Program-made: the position numbers and the translations under genes | Shown: positions 1 through 10,420 of the stretch, piece by piece | Layout of the letters: every line of letters begins with the position of its first letter | Position numbering within the stretch: the stretch's first letter is position 1 | Origin: Hyphochytrium catenoides | Taxonomy: Eukaryota > Sar > Hyphochytriomycetes > Hyphochytriales > Hyphochytriaceae | Assembly: GCA_900088475.1 (NCBI GenBank) | Contig: FLMG01002877.1 | Span: 1-24,169, forward strand | DNA length: 24,169 nt | Direction of reading: 5' to 3' | Notes under the pieces: generated by a model | The model's input: only the letters and a program-made list of their open reading frames with translations | What the model was told of the DNA's origin: nothing | The model's database searches: none

Positions 1-324
1 ATGGATGTTATCAGAAGGGACTAGGAGACAGGGAGAGTCGCGAGGGCCATGGCAGAGTAAGGCAGGAGATAAGCGGAGAGCTGGACAAACCAAAGCCAAG
101 GGAGAGAGAGAGACAGAGAGAGGAAGACAGACAGACAGAGAAGGGAGATTGGCAAAAGGAGGGCAAATTATAGGAAAGAAGCCTACGAGGAGCTCTTCCC
201 TCTCCAGTCGACACATGGACCGGACCGCTTTCTCTCGGCCTCCTCTGACCTAGGGACCGAGGTAGGGCTCGGACGTGCGAATCGAGGGCGGCGAACATGC
301 TTGATGCTGTTTCAGACCGCTCCG

Positions 325-325
<1 letters not shown>

Positions 326-360
<35 letters not shown>

Positions 361-425
361 TCTCTGTCTTTCTCTTTTCTCTCTCTTTTCTCTCTCTTCT
401 CTCTCTCTCTCTTTCTCTCTCTCTC
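326..425. repeat. Imperfect CT-rich simple repeat
   Basis: About 100 bases of nearly pure C and T on the plus strand, mostly CT dinucleotides broken by single extra Ts. It is open in all six frames, so it creates spurious Ser-Leu and Arg-Glu reading frames. Confidence 0.9.
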
Positions 426-671
426 CCCCCGCTGCTGCGGCCCATGCGTTGCCCATTCTCTTCTCATTCTTACCGCTTTTGCTCTCACATTTGCTCCTTA
501 GTACGTGGCTCCGCTGTCCCGTCTCTCTTCATGCCTTCTCTCTACCACAACCTGGGAGCGCAGTGGCTCAAAGCTTTCCTCTTCGTACTTCAGGCAGACC
601 CTGTGTTGCTGAACCTTGCTCTATTTCTGTTCCCCTTGCTTTGTGTCTCCCTGCCCCGCCTCTTACCACTC

Positions 672-672
<1 letters not shown>

Positions 673-730
<58 letters not shown>
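673..730. repeat. (TC)n microsatellite
   Basis: An uninterrupted run of about 25 TC units followed by a short interrupted tail. It lies upstream of the CM1 gene, possibly inside a 5'-UTR intron. Confidence 0.95.
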
Positions 731-733
<3 letters not shown>

Positions 734-951
734 TCTGTGTATTCGATGCTTCCCCCTGTCTTCGTCTTTCCTCCGGTTTCTCTCTCTTCTCCTCTCCCTT
801 ACTCTTCATATTCTCTCCCTCCCGCGAATCCCATGCCACCATATCTCTCTTTCTTTTTCTTCTCCTTCCTTTCTCTCCCTCGCCTCGTCCTTTCTTAGTC
901 CCCCATTCTCTTTTCTCCTTAGGGTGAAGGCTGAAAGTCATTCTCGACACG

Positions 952-3900
952 ATGGAGCCGCAGGATTATTCCTCCTTCATCTCCATCGAGGATGACAATC
1001 CGAGGCTGGAGCTCTCCTTCGATAGAATGGGAGGGTAAGCTCGCTAAAGAAGCTACTCTTGCTCTTTCTTCTCCCCTTTTGTCTCTCTCTCCCTCCTCTC
1101 TCTCACTCTCTCTCACTCTCTTTCCTCTTCATCTGCCGACGCTCTGTCTCGTCGGTTTCTCTCCCTTGCTTCTGACCTCAGGCTGGCCCTTTCCTTCAGT
1201 CTTCCTCGATATCAAAGAGCTTAATGAGCGATATGCTGTTCTTCCTTTCTCCCCTGTTATGCACTCAGGGAGCTCAAGTCCAGCTTTGCCGAGCAGACTT
1301 TGAGGGAGCAGGAGGTGATACTCTTACATGCTTTGCTGTGTCTCTCTCTCGATACGTTTTTCTCTCTTCCGGGCTGGTTCTCGCTCTTTCGGTTCCCTCT
1401 ATCACTGCCGCTAGGCGCATCTCATTGTCATGGCCTTCGGGACCAATAACATTCCATTTGTTCCTTACCTGTCTTTCCAGAGAGACGCTCGCTCTACCGC
1501 CATCTCTATCCTAGGTTCACCGTTCCTTCTTCTCCTCTCTCTTTCTCTCCGTTTTCCTGTCTCTTTCTGGATATGGCAACTGCCCGCCAGCATTTGTCAC
1601 GCACTCCCTTTCCTCGCCATCTCACGCTCGTACATGTCCCTCTCCATGTCTCTCTTTCTGTTCTCCCTTCCGTTTCTCGTATTTTTCTCTCTCTTCCCCA
1701 CCATCTCTCTCTCTCCGTCTCGTCATTTCCTTTGTCTCTTTTCTTCTCCCCCATCTCTCTGGGGAGCTCTCCCGCTCTCTCTCGAGCGAGTAATCATTTG
1801 TTAAGACGAATTGGTGGACTTCTACCCTAGAGTCATCTTCATCTCTCACACTTTGATCTCTCTCCCTCTCTCCTGTGCTCTCTATCTACAGGAGGAAAGA
1901 CAACGGATCTTGAAGTCCAACTTCAATCTAAAGCTGAAGGTCTATTACTTAGAAGAAAGACTAGCGCGGCTCAAACCTGGTGTGTAGCGTGGACCTCAAT
2001 GACATTTGCTGAGGGTCTTCAGGACGACTAGATACCTCTTCTCATCTCTCGCTCTGTCTCTCTTTCTCTTCTCTCTATCGCCTCATCCCTCTAACGCTAT
2101 CCCTAAATCGCGTCCTTATCGTTCTATTTCGCTCTTACTTAGGCCAACGCCTGGGCTTATCTTATCTAACTATTTCTCTTGTCCTCTGTTTTGTCTGGCT
2201 GTAGGGAACGATCAGCTAGAGGAAGACTATGAGGAAGAGATGCTGCAGATGCGGCAATGGGTAGAAGAGAAAGATGAGGAGATACGAAAGAAAACAGAAG
2301 AGAATAGGACGCTCAAGGAAGAGGTTGAGCGTCTTAGAAACGAGCTGAGGACCTTCAGAGATGACAGTGTTCGTTTTGCGACGGAGGCCAAGCTCGTTTC
2401 GGAGAGGGAGAAGGAGAAAGAACGACAGATAGAGCAGTACGTAACATGATTCGCTCTCGTGGAAACTAGCTAACAAAGCAGCGGTAAGTGTCCTACATTA
2501 GCTAAGGATTCCGCTCCTACTTAGGCTCTGTGAGACGATTGAGAGCTTGAGGGCCGAGGACAACAACGCGGCGGATGCGCTGGTAGAGCTGCAGAAGGAG
2601 CTTGATGACGCTCAGAGAGGAAGAGAGGAATACCGGCAGGAGGCGGAGAAGCTGAAGCATGTCATCTCGTAAGTTAGGACTTCCTCCACTTCCTTAGCTA
2701 CCAACGACACTTTTTCTTCTCTGGCACTATACATTCTCGTCTGTGCCCTGAGTAGCTCATCTTCTCCCTCTATTTGCGTCTGAACTTCCTCTTTGACGAA
2801 CATTTCTCTTGGTAGGATCATGGACCAGGAAGTTTCCAAGCTGGCGTTGGAGAGTTCCGAGCTAAAGGTAGGCGAAGGCAGAGCAAATCAAAGAAAGAAG
2901 GAGGGCAATGCCTGCCCTTGAAAGTCAACAAAGAATTTTTATTTCGTGAAGCTATTAGAGAGAAAACTAACTGAAGAAGATGAGAACACAGTGCGGAGAA
3001 GGAGAGAGGACAGTAAGGAAGGCAATGCGGGACGAACTGGGGTGGATGAGGGGAGAGACAATTACAGCGGAAGCTGCAAGAGCTGAAGCGAATCTCTTTG
3101 GCGTCTTTTCTTTGTCTTCCCGCCGTTTTTAGGAGAGGAGGAATGAGCTTAGTGACGCAGCAGCGGGCCTGAAGGAGGAGCTGGAGGCTAGCAGAAGGGC
3201 ACTGGACCAAGCACAGACGGAGATAAAGAGTAAACAGATAGAGATAGAACGTTTGGCAGCGTTAGAAAAGGCGGTAAGCGTAGCCTTTTTTCCGGTTAAA
3301 TGCCAGACAGAGACAGAATGCAGCGAGACCAAAGGCCGTGTCTGCTCCTTAACCTATCAAAGAAGTGTGACTGTCAGATTGCTAACAAGCTCCTCATAGG
3401 ACATACCTCGACTCAGCGACAATCTCCAAGCGGCCCAGCAGAGAGAAAAGGCTCTGCTTCAGGAGCTGGAGGCAAGAAAGGCCCTACTTGCGGAGGTAAA
3501 GAGCTTACATAGGGAGCACTGCTACTATCAGCCCTGCTACCCCATTGCTCCTCAGACAAGAGTTCTCGGTCTTCGTTGCCATACCTTCTTCGTTTATCTC
3601 GACGACTTGCTTCTAATCCACTTGCTGCTTAGACAACGGCCGCTCTGTCAGAGAGCAGTATGAAACTTAACGCCACCACAAACGAGAATTCTCAGCTTAG
3701 AAGAAAGATTGAGACATTAGAAGGAACCCTTAAGGATCAAATGAGAGCTGTGAGTTCTCTCTTCTGTTCCAAATACTTCCTTCTCAACTTACCGACTCAT
3801 TGCTTGTGTTAGAGCTGAAGCACCTTCTTCTGATGCTCTTCTTTATGATCCTGACGGCTCTATTGTACCTCGTCCACGTAATCTCCTTCAACTTTCGCAT

Positions 3901-6900
3901 GTAGACCCTCCTCGCGCCAATGTCGCTTCTTGAGAGCTTAACTCACACCCTGTCTGCCTCTGGTCTCTATAAACCTGCCAGCTGGAACAACAACAAGAGC
4001 AGTTCGTAGGGGAGGGAAGGGAGAGAGAGGCAAGGTTGATGAGAGAAAGTGCAGATCTTCGTGCGGAAGTCAAGGTTCTACGACTGAACAAGGATGAAAG
4101 AGAGCAAAAGCTGGCAAGCCTAAGCGATGAGGTATAAGATGGTGGCAAACAGCGGACTTAAGGAGGGGCGTGGCTCACGGGCCGTCTAAAATATGCTTTG
4201 GTGCTCGCGGGCTGTCCCAAGCTGTCTCAACATCCATTTCCTCTATTCGTATATTTCTCCTTTATCTTGCCCTTCATTCCCTATCTTGCCTCAAGATTCC
4301 CTCATCTTACTCTCCCTTTCTCTCTCACATCCGCTCTATAGCTGGAGAGACTCCGTCGAGAGCTGCAACAGTCAGAACTGCGGCGGTCTTCCGCGGAGGA
4401 GCTAGTGCAAAAGGTAAAGCCCTATGTAACTCTTTACTTCGCCTCGTCCTACTCTTTATTAGTGCTGTCAGATAGCACTTCCCCTAAGTGCCCCTGTCTC
4501 TCTATCTTCTGTTTCCGTTTCCCTGGTGTTGACTGATTGTTGCCTCAATGGTCTTGCTCAATAGCTGGAGGACAAATTCCAGCTAACTAGTAAGAATGTG
4601 AGCGGAAAGATTGACAACATCAAGAGTGAAGTAGAGAAGCAACGAGCGGTGATGGAGAGCACGAAGGAGAGAGAACTCTCTCTTCTGAGACAAGAGATGG
4701 AGCAGGTTTGGAGCAAGGTATGAGGCGGGGGATCTCGATAGGTGAACCGATATCAAGTGACAGAGTCAACTAGGCGGCCAGGCTTAGAGAAGAAGGAAAG
4801 AGAGAGAGAGAGAGAGAGGGAGAGAGAGTGAAGACAGAGGATAGGACGACACTGCTAGGAGGAGGAGAATCGGCTAAGATGGGCCTTGTAGCGTTTAGAG
4901 AATGAGAGACAAGCACGACTTCACCTGGAGAGTCTCCTTCACTCCGCTAAGGAAAACTCAATGCTGCACATCAAGAGTCAGGTAGAAAGTAGAAAGTCTG
5001 CCTATCTTCTGATGACCTCTCTGGGTGACTGGCTGCTTTGTCTTGCCAAGCTCCTTCCTGTCTCTCCCAAATTCCTACCTCCTCGCACTTTCTTTTCTCA
5101 ACCTTGGCCGTGTCAGTCGTGGACTTATCGGTCCTGTCTGTTCAGTTAAAGGACTTCTACTCTGAATTAGCTATGGAGTTCCAGTCTATCGTGCCGGAGA
5201 AGCTTCAGGTAAGCGATACAGCTGATCATTTCTCTTATTCATCTCCACCCTCTGGGCAAAGCTCCTTTACAGGCCTGTTATTCAGATCTAGCTTAGTCTC
5301 ACCCTCTCTTTTTGCTACTCTGCGCTAAGTCAACGCCGTCTGTCGGCATCTTGATCTACCTTTGTCTAACGCTGTAATTGCACAGTTCTCGGCCACCATA
5401 GATCCAATGGATCCGATGCCTCTCCCTTCCTTCATCTCCCTTATTCTAAAGTCTCTGCGGTCGCACCTACGAAAGGTTCTGGAGATAAAAAGGTTGGTCG
5501 CCGAGGTTCATATCCTCTCTTCATCATCTTCACTGCTCTTTTTTTTTCGTTATGTAGTGCACTCCAACCTTCTTCTTCTCCTCTCCCTCTAGGTTCCATC
5601 ATGTCTGTTGTGAAGAATAGCTGAGCCTCTGCCAGTCTTCCTTACCTAATTCTCTCTGCTGCTAACTCCTCAATCTTCAGTAAGTTAGAGATACGATGCC
5701 GCAGTCTTTCGGTGGAGATGGAAGAGAAGTTTCTGGAGCTCACAGCCCGACTTGATGCAAGAGAGCAGGAGCTGCGAGCAGCAAAAGGATTGCTTCAAGA
5801 CCTGCAGAGCAAAGTTCAAATGCAGAGAGAGCATGACAGGGTACGAAGGCACAATTTTTACGCGGGTTCTGTCCTTTTGTCTCTCTCATTGCCTAGTCTA
5901 ATAGCTAGTGCCTCCTGTCTTTTTCTGGTCTATAGCCATGGATTGTGCTAGTCCTTTCGCCCTTTCGTCTCTCCCATGGGCACTCACAAATCTCGTTCCG
6001 CTGTCTTCAGAGCCAGTTTAGTGCCAAGCTCCTCTCCTATGAGCGGCAACAGGCTCAATTGTTAGCAGAAAGATCTGTGAGAGAGAGGCGAGAAGAACAG
6101 TTAAAAACAGAAAAGGAGAAGCTGGCCGCTGAGCTGCATAGAGTACGGACAGAAAACTTACAACTGCAGAACAAGAATGTTGGCCAGCAAGCGCATCTTT
6201 TAGAGGTGACCCAGGCAACACCATTTCCGTCATTTTTCTCTCATCCTGCCTGTGCCTTCTTCTCGTTCTGCTTTCTTTCATCAGCCTCAATGGACGCAAT
6301 ATGGCTTTTGTTCGCTCTTGCGCTTCGGTGTCTTCTTGCGCGCGCACCATTGAGTCTTGCAGTGGCTCAACTTCTCTCTCTTACCGGGTGTGACTTTTGC
6401 CGCTTAACCCTTTATTTTGATGCAGCAGCAGAAGCTGGCTGATCATGAGCGTGACTTGAGGAATGCGCGAGACAGAATAGCGGCGTTGGAAGAGAATAAC
6501 AAGATCCTGACGCTCGAGGTACGTGACGGTCCTGGACTCCTTTAGCTGGCCATCATCTCTATCTATAGTTGTAAGCGGGCGTTCTTTGAAGATGTCGTCT
6601 CTCTCTCCCTCTCTGCGCGGATAGCAGTCTGTCTCACTTATGACTGTGTGTCCTACTCGTCTGGCTCTCTGACTCATCGCCTACATCAACCCCCATAATA
6701 TTTCCTGCTCTCTTGTTCTGCTTGTTAAATAGCTGAAGGAGCGGTATGACATGTCAGAAAGTGCTCGACAGGCTGCCATACAGCTGCAGGAAGAGAATAG
6801 ATTATTGGCAGAAGCTGTGGACAGACTGACGGAAGAGGTATTTTCATCTTGCCGTTCTCCTCTTCTTTCTGTGTCGAGTGGCATATGCCTTCCTTTTCCT

Positions 6901-8911
6901 TCTCTCAATGGTAGGCGTCGCACATTCTCCGTAGTTCTAAGTATGGTGTCGTCTGTTCGCCCTGTGTCTGTTCTCCCCTGGTGGCGATCTCAGGTCAAGC
7001 AGTCAGATAGGCAGAGGAATGGCTTGAGAGCCAACGGAGAGGCAAAACGGTCCTTCTTGATAAACCAGGGCAGAGGACAGCAGACTCATGCTGCCGTTGA
7101 CGGAAGCTCTCTCTCTGTAGGGAGTCTGCGCACACGAGAGTAAGCAAAGGGGGCTCATGCCAGATCTGCACACTTAAGGCGCATTCAAAAAAACTTCTTC
7201 ATCAGTGTCTTATGCCTCTTTATCGCCCTCTCTGTGACTTGCATCAGCTCTCTTGGGGTCAGAATTTCGAGTATGGCCCAGTATTCTCCTTTCCAGGTAT
7301 GTCCTCTTCCCGATCACCGACGTTAAGTGGCAATACATCTTTGCTTCTTCCTCAACTCCTCCTCTTTCTCTGACTTCATCCAACTCTTTCTTTACATGGG
7401 TTTTCTTCTGGCTCTCTTCGGTAGACGTGGGCTTGCCCCTTTGCTCTAAAGTAGATGAGGATTACCTTCTCTTATCGGCGTCTTCAATTATCAAGAAGCG
7501 ACTAATTCCGTCTCCCTCCTTCCCGCTCTGACTCTTGCTCAGATCAAGTTAGAGCTGGATAGCAGTATAGAGCGATTAGATGTTCTTCTTACAAAGGTTC
7601 GGCTCCTGGTGGACTCCAGTAACGGATTTCTCAAGCGATACCAGCAGTTCAAGGCAGATCTGAGGGAGAAAGGCCGAGAAGAGACAAGCAAAAGAGAGAG
7701 ACAAGAGGGCACAAGTTTGGTTGCCAGAGCGGCGATGGCAGAGCTCAATCAGGATTTGAACACACTGCTAGATAGCAACTCGCGGGTCGCGCTTCAGCTT
7801 CAGCAGGTGCCACCACGCCCTCTGTCGTTCATTTCTAATACTTTATCTTAACACGTGTCTCTCTCTCTCTCTCGGATGATCTTCTGTGGGTTTACTGTCC
7901 TTGTCTCCTCTGTAGCTGGGACTGGATCTGCAGAAAGTGTATCATCGCTTCCAACACCTAGAGAGCACGCGGTTGCCCCAGGAGGTAGGGAGAAAGGAGA
8001 AACAAACGCGTGCACGCCTTTAGAAGCCAACCCTTTCTCTGCTCTTCGTAGTCTCTCTCTCCTTTGCTTAGAGTTGTATGGCTGCTGCCCTTCTCCCTTT
8101 GTCGCTTATTCCCCGCTTTCTCCTTAGGAGTTATTGCTTATCCTTTTGCTATACGTTCGTCCTCTCTCTCTTCTCTCTCACCACATCTCTCTTCTTCGCA
8201 CTCTCTCTTTCTCTTCGCGGATTCATATTCTTTTCCGTTTTGCTTCTCTCTCATCACCATCAGAGCAAAGGGCAACAGGGAGGAAGCTCGCCGAGGACCG
8301 TCTCGACTCTCCCTACATATGACATGCAGGGAGAGCGGACAAAGAAGGAAGGGCGAACAAGGCCTTATCTCTCTTCTTCTAGAAGCGCTACGCCAACGTC
8401 TAAAGAGGTGGAAACTTATCGATAATTTCTTCTTCTTGTCTTGCTCCAAACAGTCTCCTTCTACGTGCGACACTCTTGCCAGATAACCTCTCTCTCTGTT
8501 TTTCTTTCTCTCTCTCTCTGTTTCTCTCTCTGTCTGTTTCTCTCTCTCTCTCTCTCTCTCTCTCCCTTTTTCTTTCTCTCTCTCTCTCTTTCCCTTTCTT
8601 TCTCTCTCTCTCTCTCTCTCCCCTGTCTGTTTTTCTCTATTTGTGTCTCAAAGTTAGATGCACCATTCACCTTCCGCTGCTTTTTGATCTGCCGTGTAAA
8701 GGCTGCAGCTCTGACTTCGCCCTCTCTCTCCCTCTTCTCTCTCTCTCTTTCCCCCCTTCCCTCTCTTTTTCTCTCTTCTCTTCCTTTTTCTCCGAAGCGA
8801 CCCAAGTACAACCGCCTGGAGGAGCTGCATCGAGATATGGTGCAGCGCATTGGAAGGATTGGGCTAGATCTGAAGACGACAGCAGACCTGCTGCATTCCT
8901 CGGAGCGATAG
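952..8911 (+). CDS. CM1 (Cnn_1N) coiled-coil centrosomal protein, 25 exons
   Basis: Predicted gamma-tubulin-complex recruiter of the centrosomin/CDK5RAP2/Mto1/Spc110 type. The ATG at 952 has an in-frame TGA at 925. Exons: 952-1034, 1269-1314, 1892-1979, 2205-2436, 2525-2668, 2816-2867, 3133-3273, 3400-3495, 3633-3749, 3982-4131, 4342-4413, 4565-4717, 4892-4981, 5146-5208, 5386-5492, 5681-5840, 6011-6205, 6426-6518, 6733-6837, 6994-7139, 7248-7296, 7543-7806, 7916-7984, 8264-8407, 8798-8911. These total 2973 nt, or 990 residues. CM1 spans residues 39-67: LREQE, a seven-residue spacer, then KSNFNLKLKVYYLEERL. Residues 75-505 and about 545-755 are heptad-type coiled coil rich in E, K, R, Q and L. 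They are broken at 510-544 by a Pro/hydrophobic segment. The tail (795-990) is less regular. No PACT, kinesin or EF-hand domain was seen. Individual exon borders may be off by a few bases; the CM1 call is firm for the family, and the gamma-tubulin role is inferred. Confidence 0.9.
1269..1979 (+). other. Exons 2-3 encoding the CM1 motif
   Basis: The motif is split by intron 2 (1315-1891, the longest in the gene). Exon 2 ends in TLREQE and exon 3 starts with EERQRIL followed by KSNFNLKLKVYYLEERL. Joined in phase 0, this gives exactly the usual spacing between the LREQE box and the (K)ENFxLKLxIYFLEE box of the family. The core differs from the common form by Ser for Glu in KSNF and by VYY for IYF, both mild changes. 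The junction is strong internal evidence for the exon model. Confidence 0.92.
4797..4831. repeat. GA-rich tract inside intron 12
   Basis: A run of GA units within the intron at 4718-4891. Most introns of this gene are CT-rich in the sense strand. This one and intron 6 (2868-3132) are purine-rich instead. Confidence 0.85.
8487..8636. repeat. Long CT-rich simple repeat in the last intron
   Basis: About 150 bases of CT dinucleotides with interruptions by T runs and TG. They fill much of intron 24 (8408-8797) of the CM1 gene. The reverse strand gives a spurious Arg-Glu reading frame. Confidence 0.9.
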
Positions 8912-9290
8912 AGAGGCTGAAGAGGCAGCAAGAAGGACGGAGAGAGAGAAAGCAAAAAAAAAAGAGAGAGAGAAAGAAAGAGAGAGACAAGGCTGGTGGA
9001 CAGATGGGATAGACGAGGTCTGCACATAGTGGCCTCGGGCCTGCGTACATTATATTAACTGTGTCATAGAACGACAGGGGAAAGATATCTTTTCCCTTCT
9101 GACAAAAGTCTCTCTCTTCGCCTTTGAACAGCTGCCAGGTCAGCGTTGAGAGGACAGTCGTGAAATCGCTAGCGCTCTTATATACAGAGAGAGAGACAGA
9201 GAGAGAAAGAAATAGAGAGAAGACGAGAGACCAGGTCCACATGAGAAGTGAATAAGATTAGCGCGCATCTCCGTCATTCTTTTATTGCAT

Positions 9291-9296
9291 TCAAAC
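9291..9296 (-). terminator. Candidate poly(A) signal AATAAA (minus strand)
   Basis: The hexamer lies 6 bases beyond a TGA (9304-9302) that ends a short block with a good 3' splice site. This order is what a terminal exon would show. A chance occurrence is possible. Confidence 0.35.
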
Positions 9297-9674
9297 CTTC
9301 CTCACCGATGCAGAATGAAGGAGAAGAACTCCTGCAAGAAGAGAAAGCCTACCATCTCTGAGCACGGGAGAAGGGGAGATCGAATGGAGTCAAGTCACTT
9401 CTCTCCCTGCGTTCGCGCTTGACGACGGCCGCCGATAGTTTCCTTATCATCAGAGATCAACCGTCTGCCCCCTGCTTGTCTGTTCAGGGCTTTGTAACAG
9501 TGAAGCTTCCCCATTGCTGCCAAAGCGAATCTCTCTTCCTTCATAGAACGCCCGGAACCTCCTGCTTCTGCGTCCGAACTCCTGAGTGTCTCTCTCTCTC
9601 TCTCTCCCGTCTGCCTCCCCCAGAGGAAGGCATGTTAAGAAGGAGGAGCTCAGTAAGCGGGAGAGTGAAAGAGA

Positions 9675-9709
<35 letters not shown>

Positions 9710-9795
9710 CGAGAGAGGGGAGGGAGGGAAAAAGAGAGAGAGAGAGAGAGAATGAGAGAGGCGCGAGAGAGAGAGGTGAGAGAGAGAGAGAATCA
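9675..9795. repeat. Compound (GT)n-(GA)n microsatellite
   Basis: Eight GT units (9675-9690) run directly into GA-rich sequence that continues with interruptions to about 9791. It is open in several frames on both strands, so the frames crossing it are not evidence of genes. Confidence 0.9.
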
Positions 9796-9975
9796 GTTGT
9801 GGACAAGGCTGCCGAAAACACTAAGTTACTTCCTCCTCTACCAACAAGGGACAGCTTCAAAAGATACTTGTTAGAAACCGTCTTTCTTGTTCTAAACCTG
9901 CCTTGGAGGGTCATCATGGATCCGTTACAAACGATCCTAAAAAAGTTGTGCACCACGACTTTACAAATTAGAGCA

Positions 9976-9976
<1 letters not shown>

Positions 9977-10010
<34 letters not shown>

Positions 10011-10097
10011 GTCTCTGTCTNNNNNNNNNNNNNNNNNNNNNNNNNNNNNNNNNNNNNNNNNNNNNNNNNNNNCTCTCTCTCCCCTCTCCCTCTCTCC
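9977..10097. repeat. CT microsatellite interrupted by an assembly gap
   Basis: CT units from 9977, then three CTGTCT-like units, then Ns, then more CT-rich sequence from 10073. The true length of this repeat is unknown because the assembly breaks inside it. Confidence 0.9.
10021..10072. other. Assembly gap of 52 Ns
   Basis: Fifty-two consecutive Ns inside the CT repeat. Sequence may be missing or collapsed here, and reading frames carrying X residues across it should be ignored. Confidence 1.
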
Positions 10098-10331
10098 GGC
10101 TGGCTCGCTTCTCCTTTGCCATCTCTTTCTATACAAAACCTTCACATTCATTTTTCCTGTTCAGCTCTGTGTCAATCAGATGTGCTTCTGAGTCATCTGC
10201 CTCTCTCTCTATCTCTATCTCTCCTACCTCTCTCTTCTATCTCTCCCTTCCGCTGTTCTTTGCGACTTGTTTTCAGACGTGTAATGAGGAGGTGAACGAG
10301 CAGAAAGTTGGCGGTACAACGTCAAGATCAG

Positions 10332-10386
<55 letters not shown>

Positions 10387-10420
10387 AAGAAAGACAGACA
10401 GAGAGAGAGAGAGTGAGGGG
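10332..10420. repeat. (GA)n microsatellite
   Basis: About 25 GA units followed by GAAA and GACA variants. In the minus-strand sense this is CT-rich, like the introns of this genome, and it lies downstream of a good minus-strand donor at 10534-10533. Confidence 0.95.

Larger units (their letters stand above)
1..951. other. Repeat-rich upstream region of the CM1 gene
   Basis: No firm gene. Bases 100-145 are GA-rich on the plus strand, while 326-425 and 673-730 are CT-rich. A polypyrimidine tract ending in AG at 921-922 lies just before the start codon at 952, and a GTACGT donor-like site lies near 502, so a 5'-UTR intron is possible. On the minus strand a short frame opens at an ATG at 299 and could end at a GTAGGC donor (intron from 186). 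It is followed by CT-rich DNA in its own sense, as the introns of this genome are. It might be the first exon of a divergent gene leaving the window on the left, but nothing in it is recognisable. Confidence 0.5.

Noticed and set aside
11-456. Minus-strand Arg-Glu-rich open frames
   Set aside because: They cross CT/GA repeats that have no stop in any frame, and nothing in them looks like a protein family.
550-590. tRNA-like box A sequence
   Set aside because: No matching box B and no cloverleaf could be drawn.
297-995. Plus-strand 232-residue Ser-Leu frame
   Set aside because: It is created by the CT repeats at 326-425 and 673-730, and it overlaps the true CM1 start in another frame.
4170-4475. 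101-codon plus-strand frame
   Set aside because: It spans intron 10, exon 11 and part of intron 11 in the wrong frame. The coiled-coil frame through exon 11 joins its neighbours in phase.
8461-9242. Several overlapping frames on both strands around the last CM1 exon
   Set aside because: Only the frame used from 8798 to 8911 continues the CM1 protein. The others are repeat-driven.
9586-10191. 201-codon frame containing X residues
   Set aside because: It runs through the N gap and three microsatellites and has no credible protein features.
326-10420. CRISPR-like or other spaced arrays
   Set aside because: The repeats are dinucleotide microsatellites without regular spacers.
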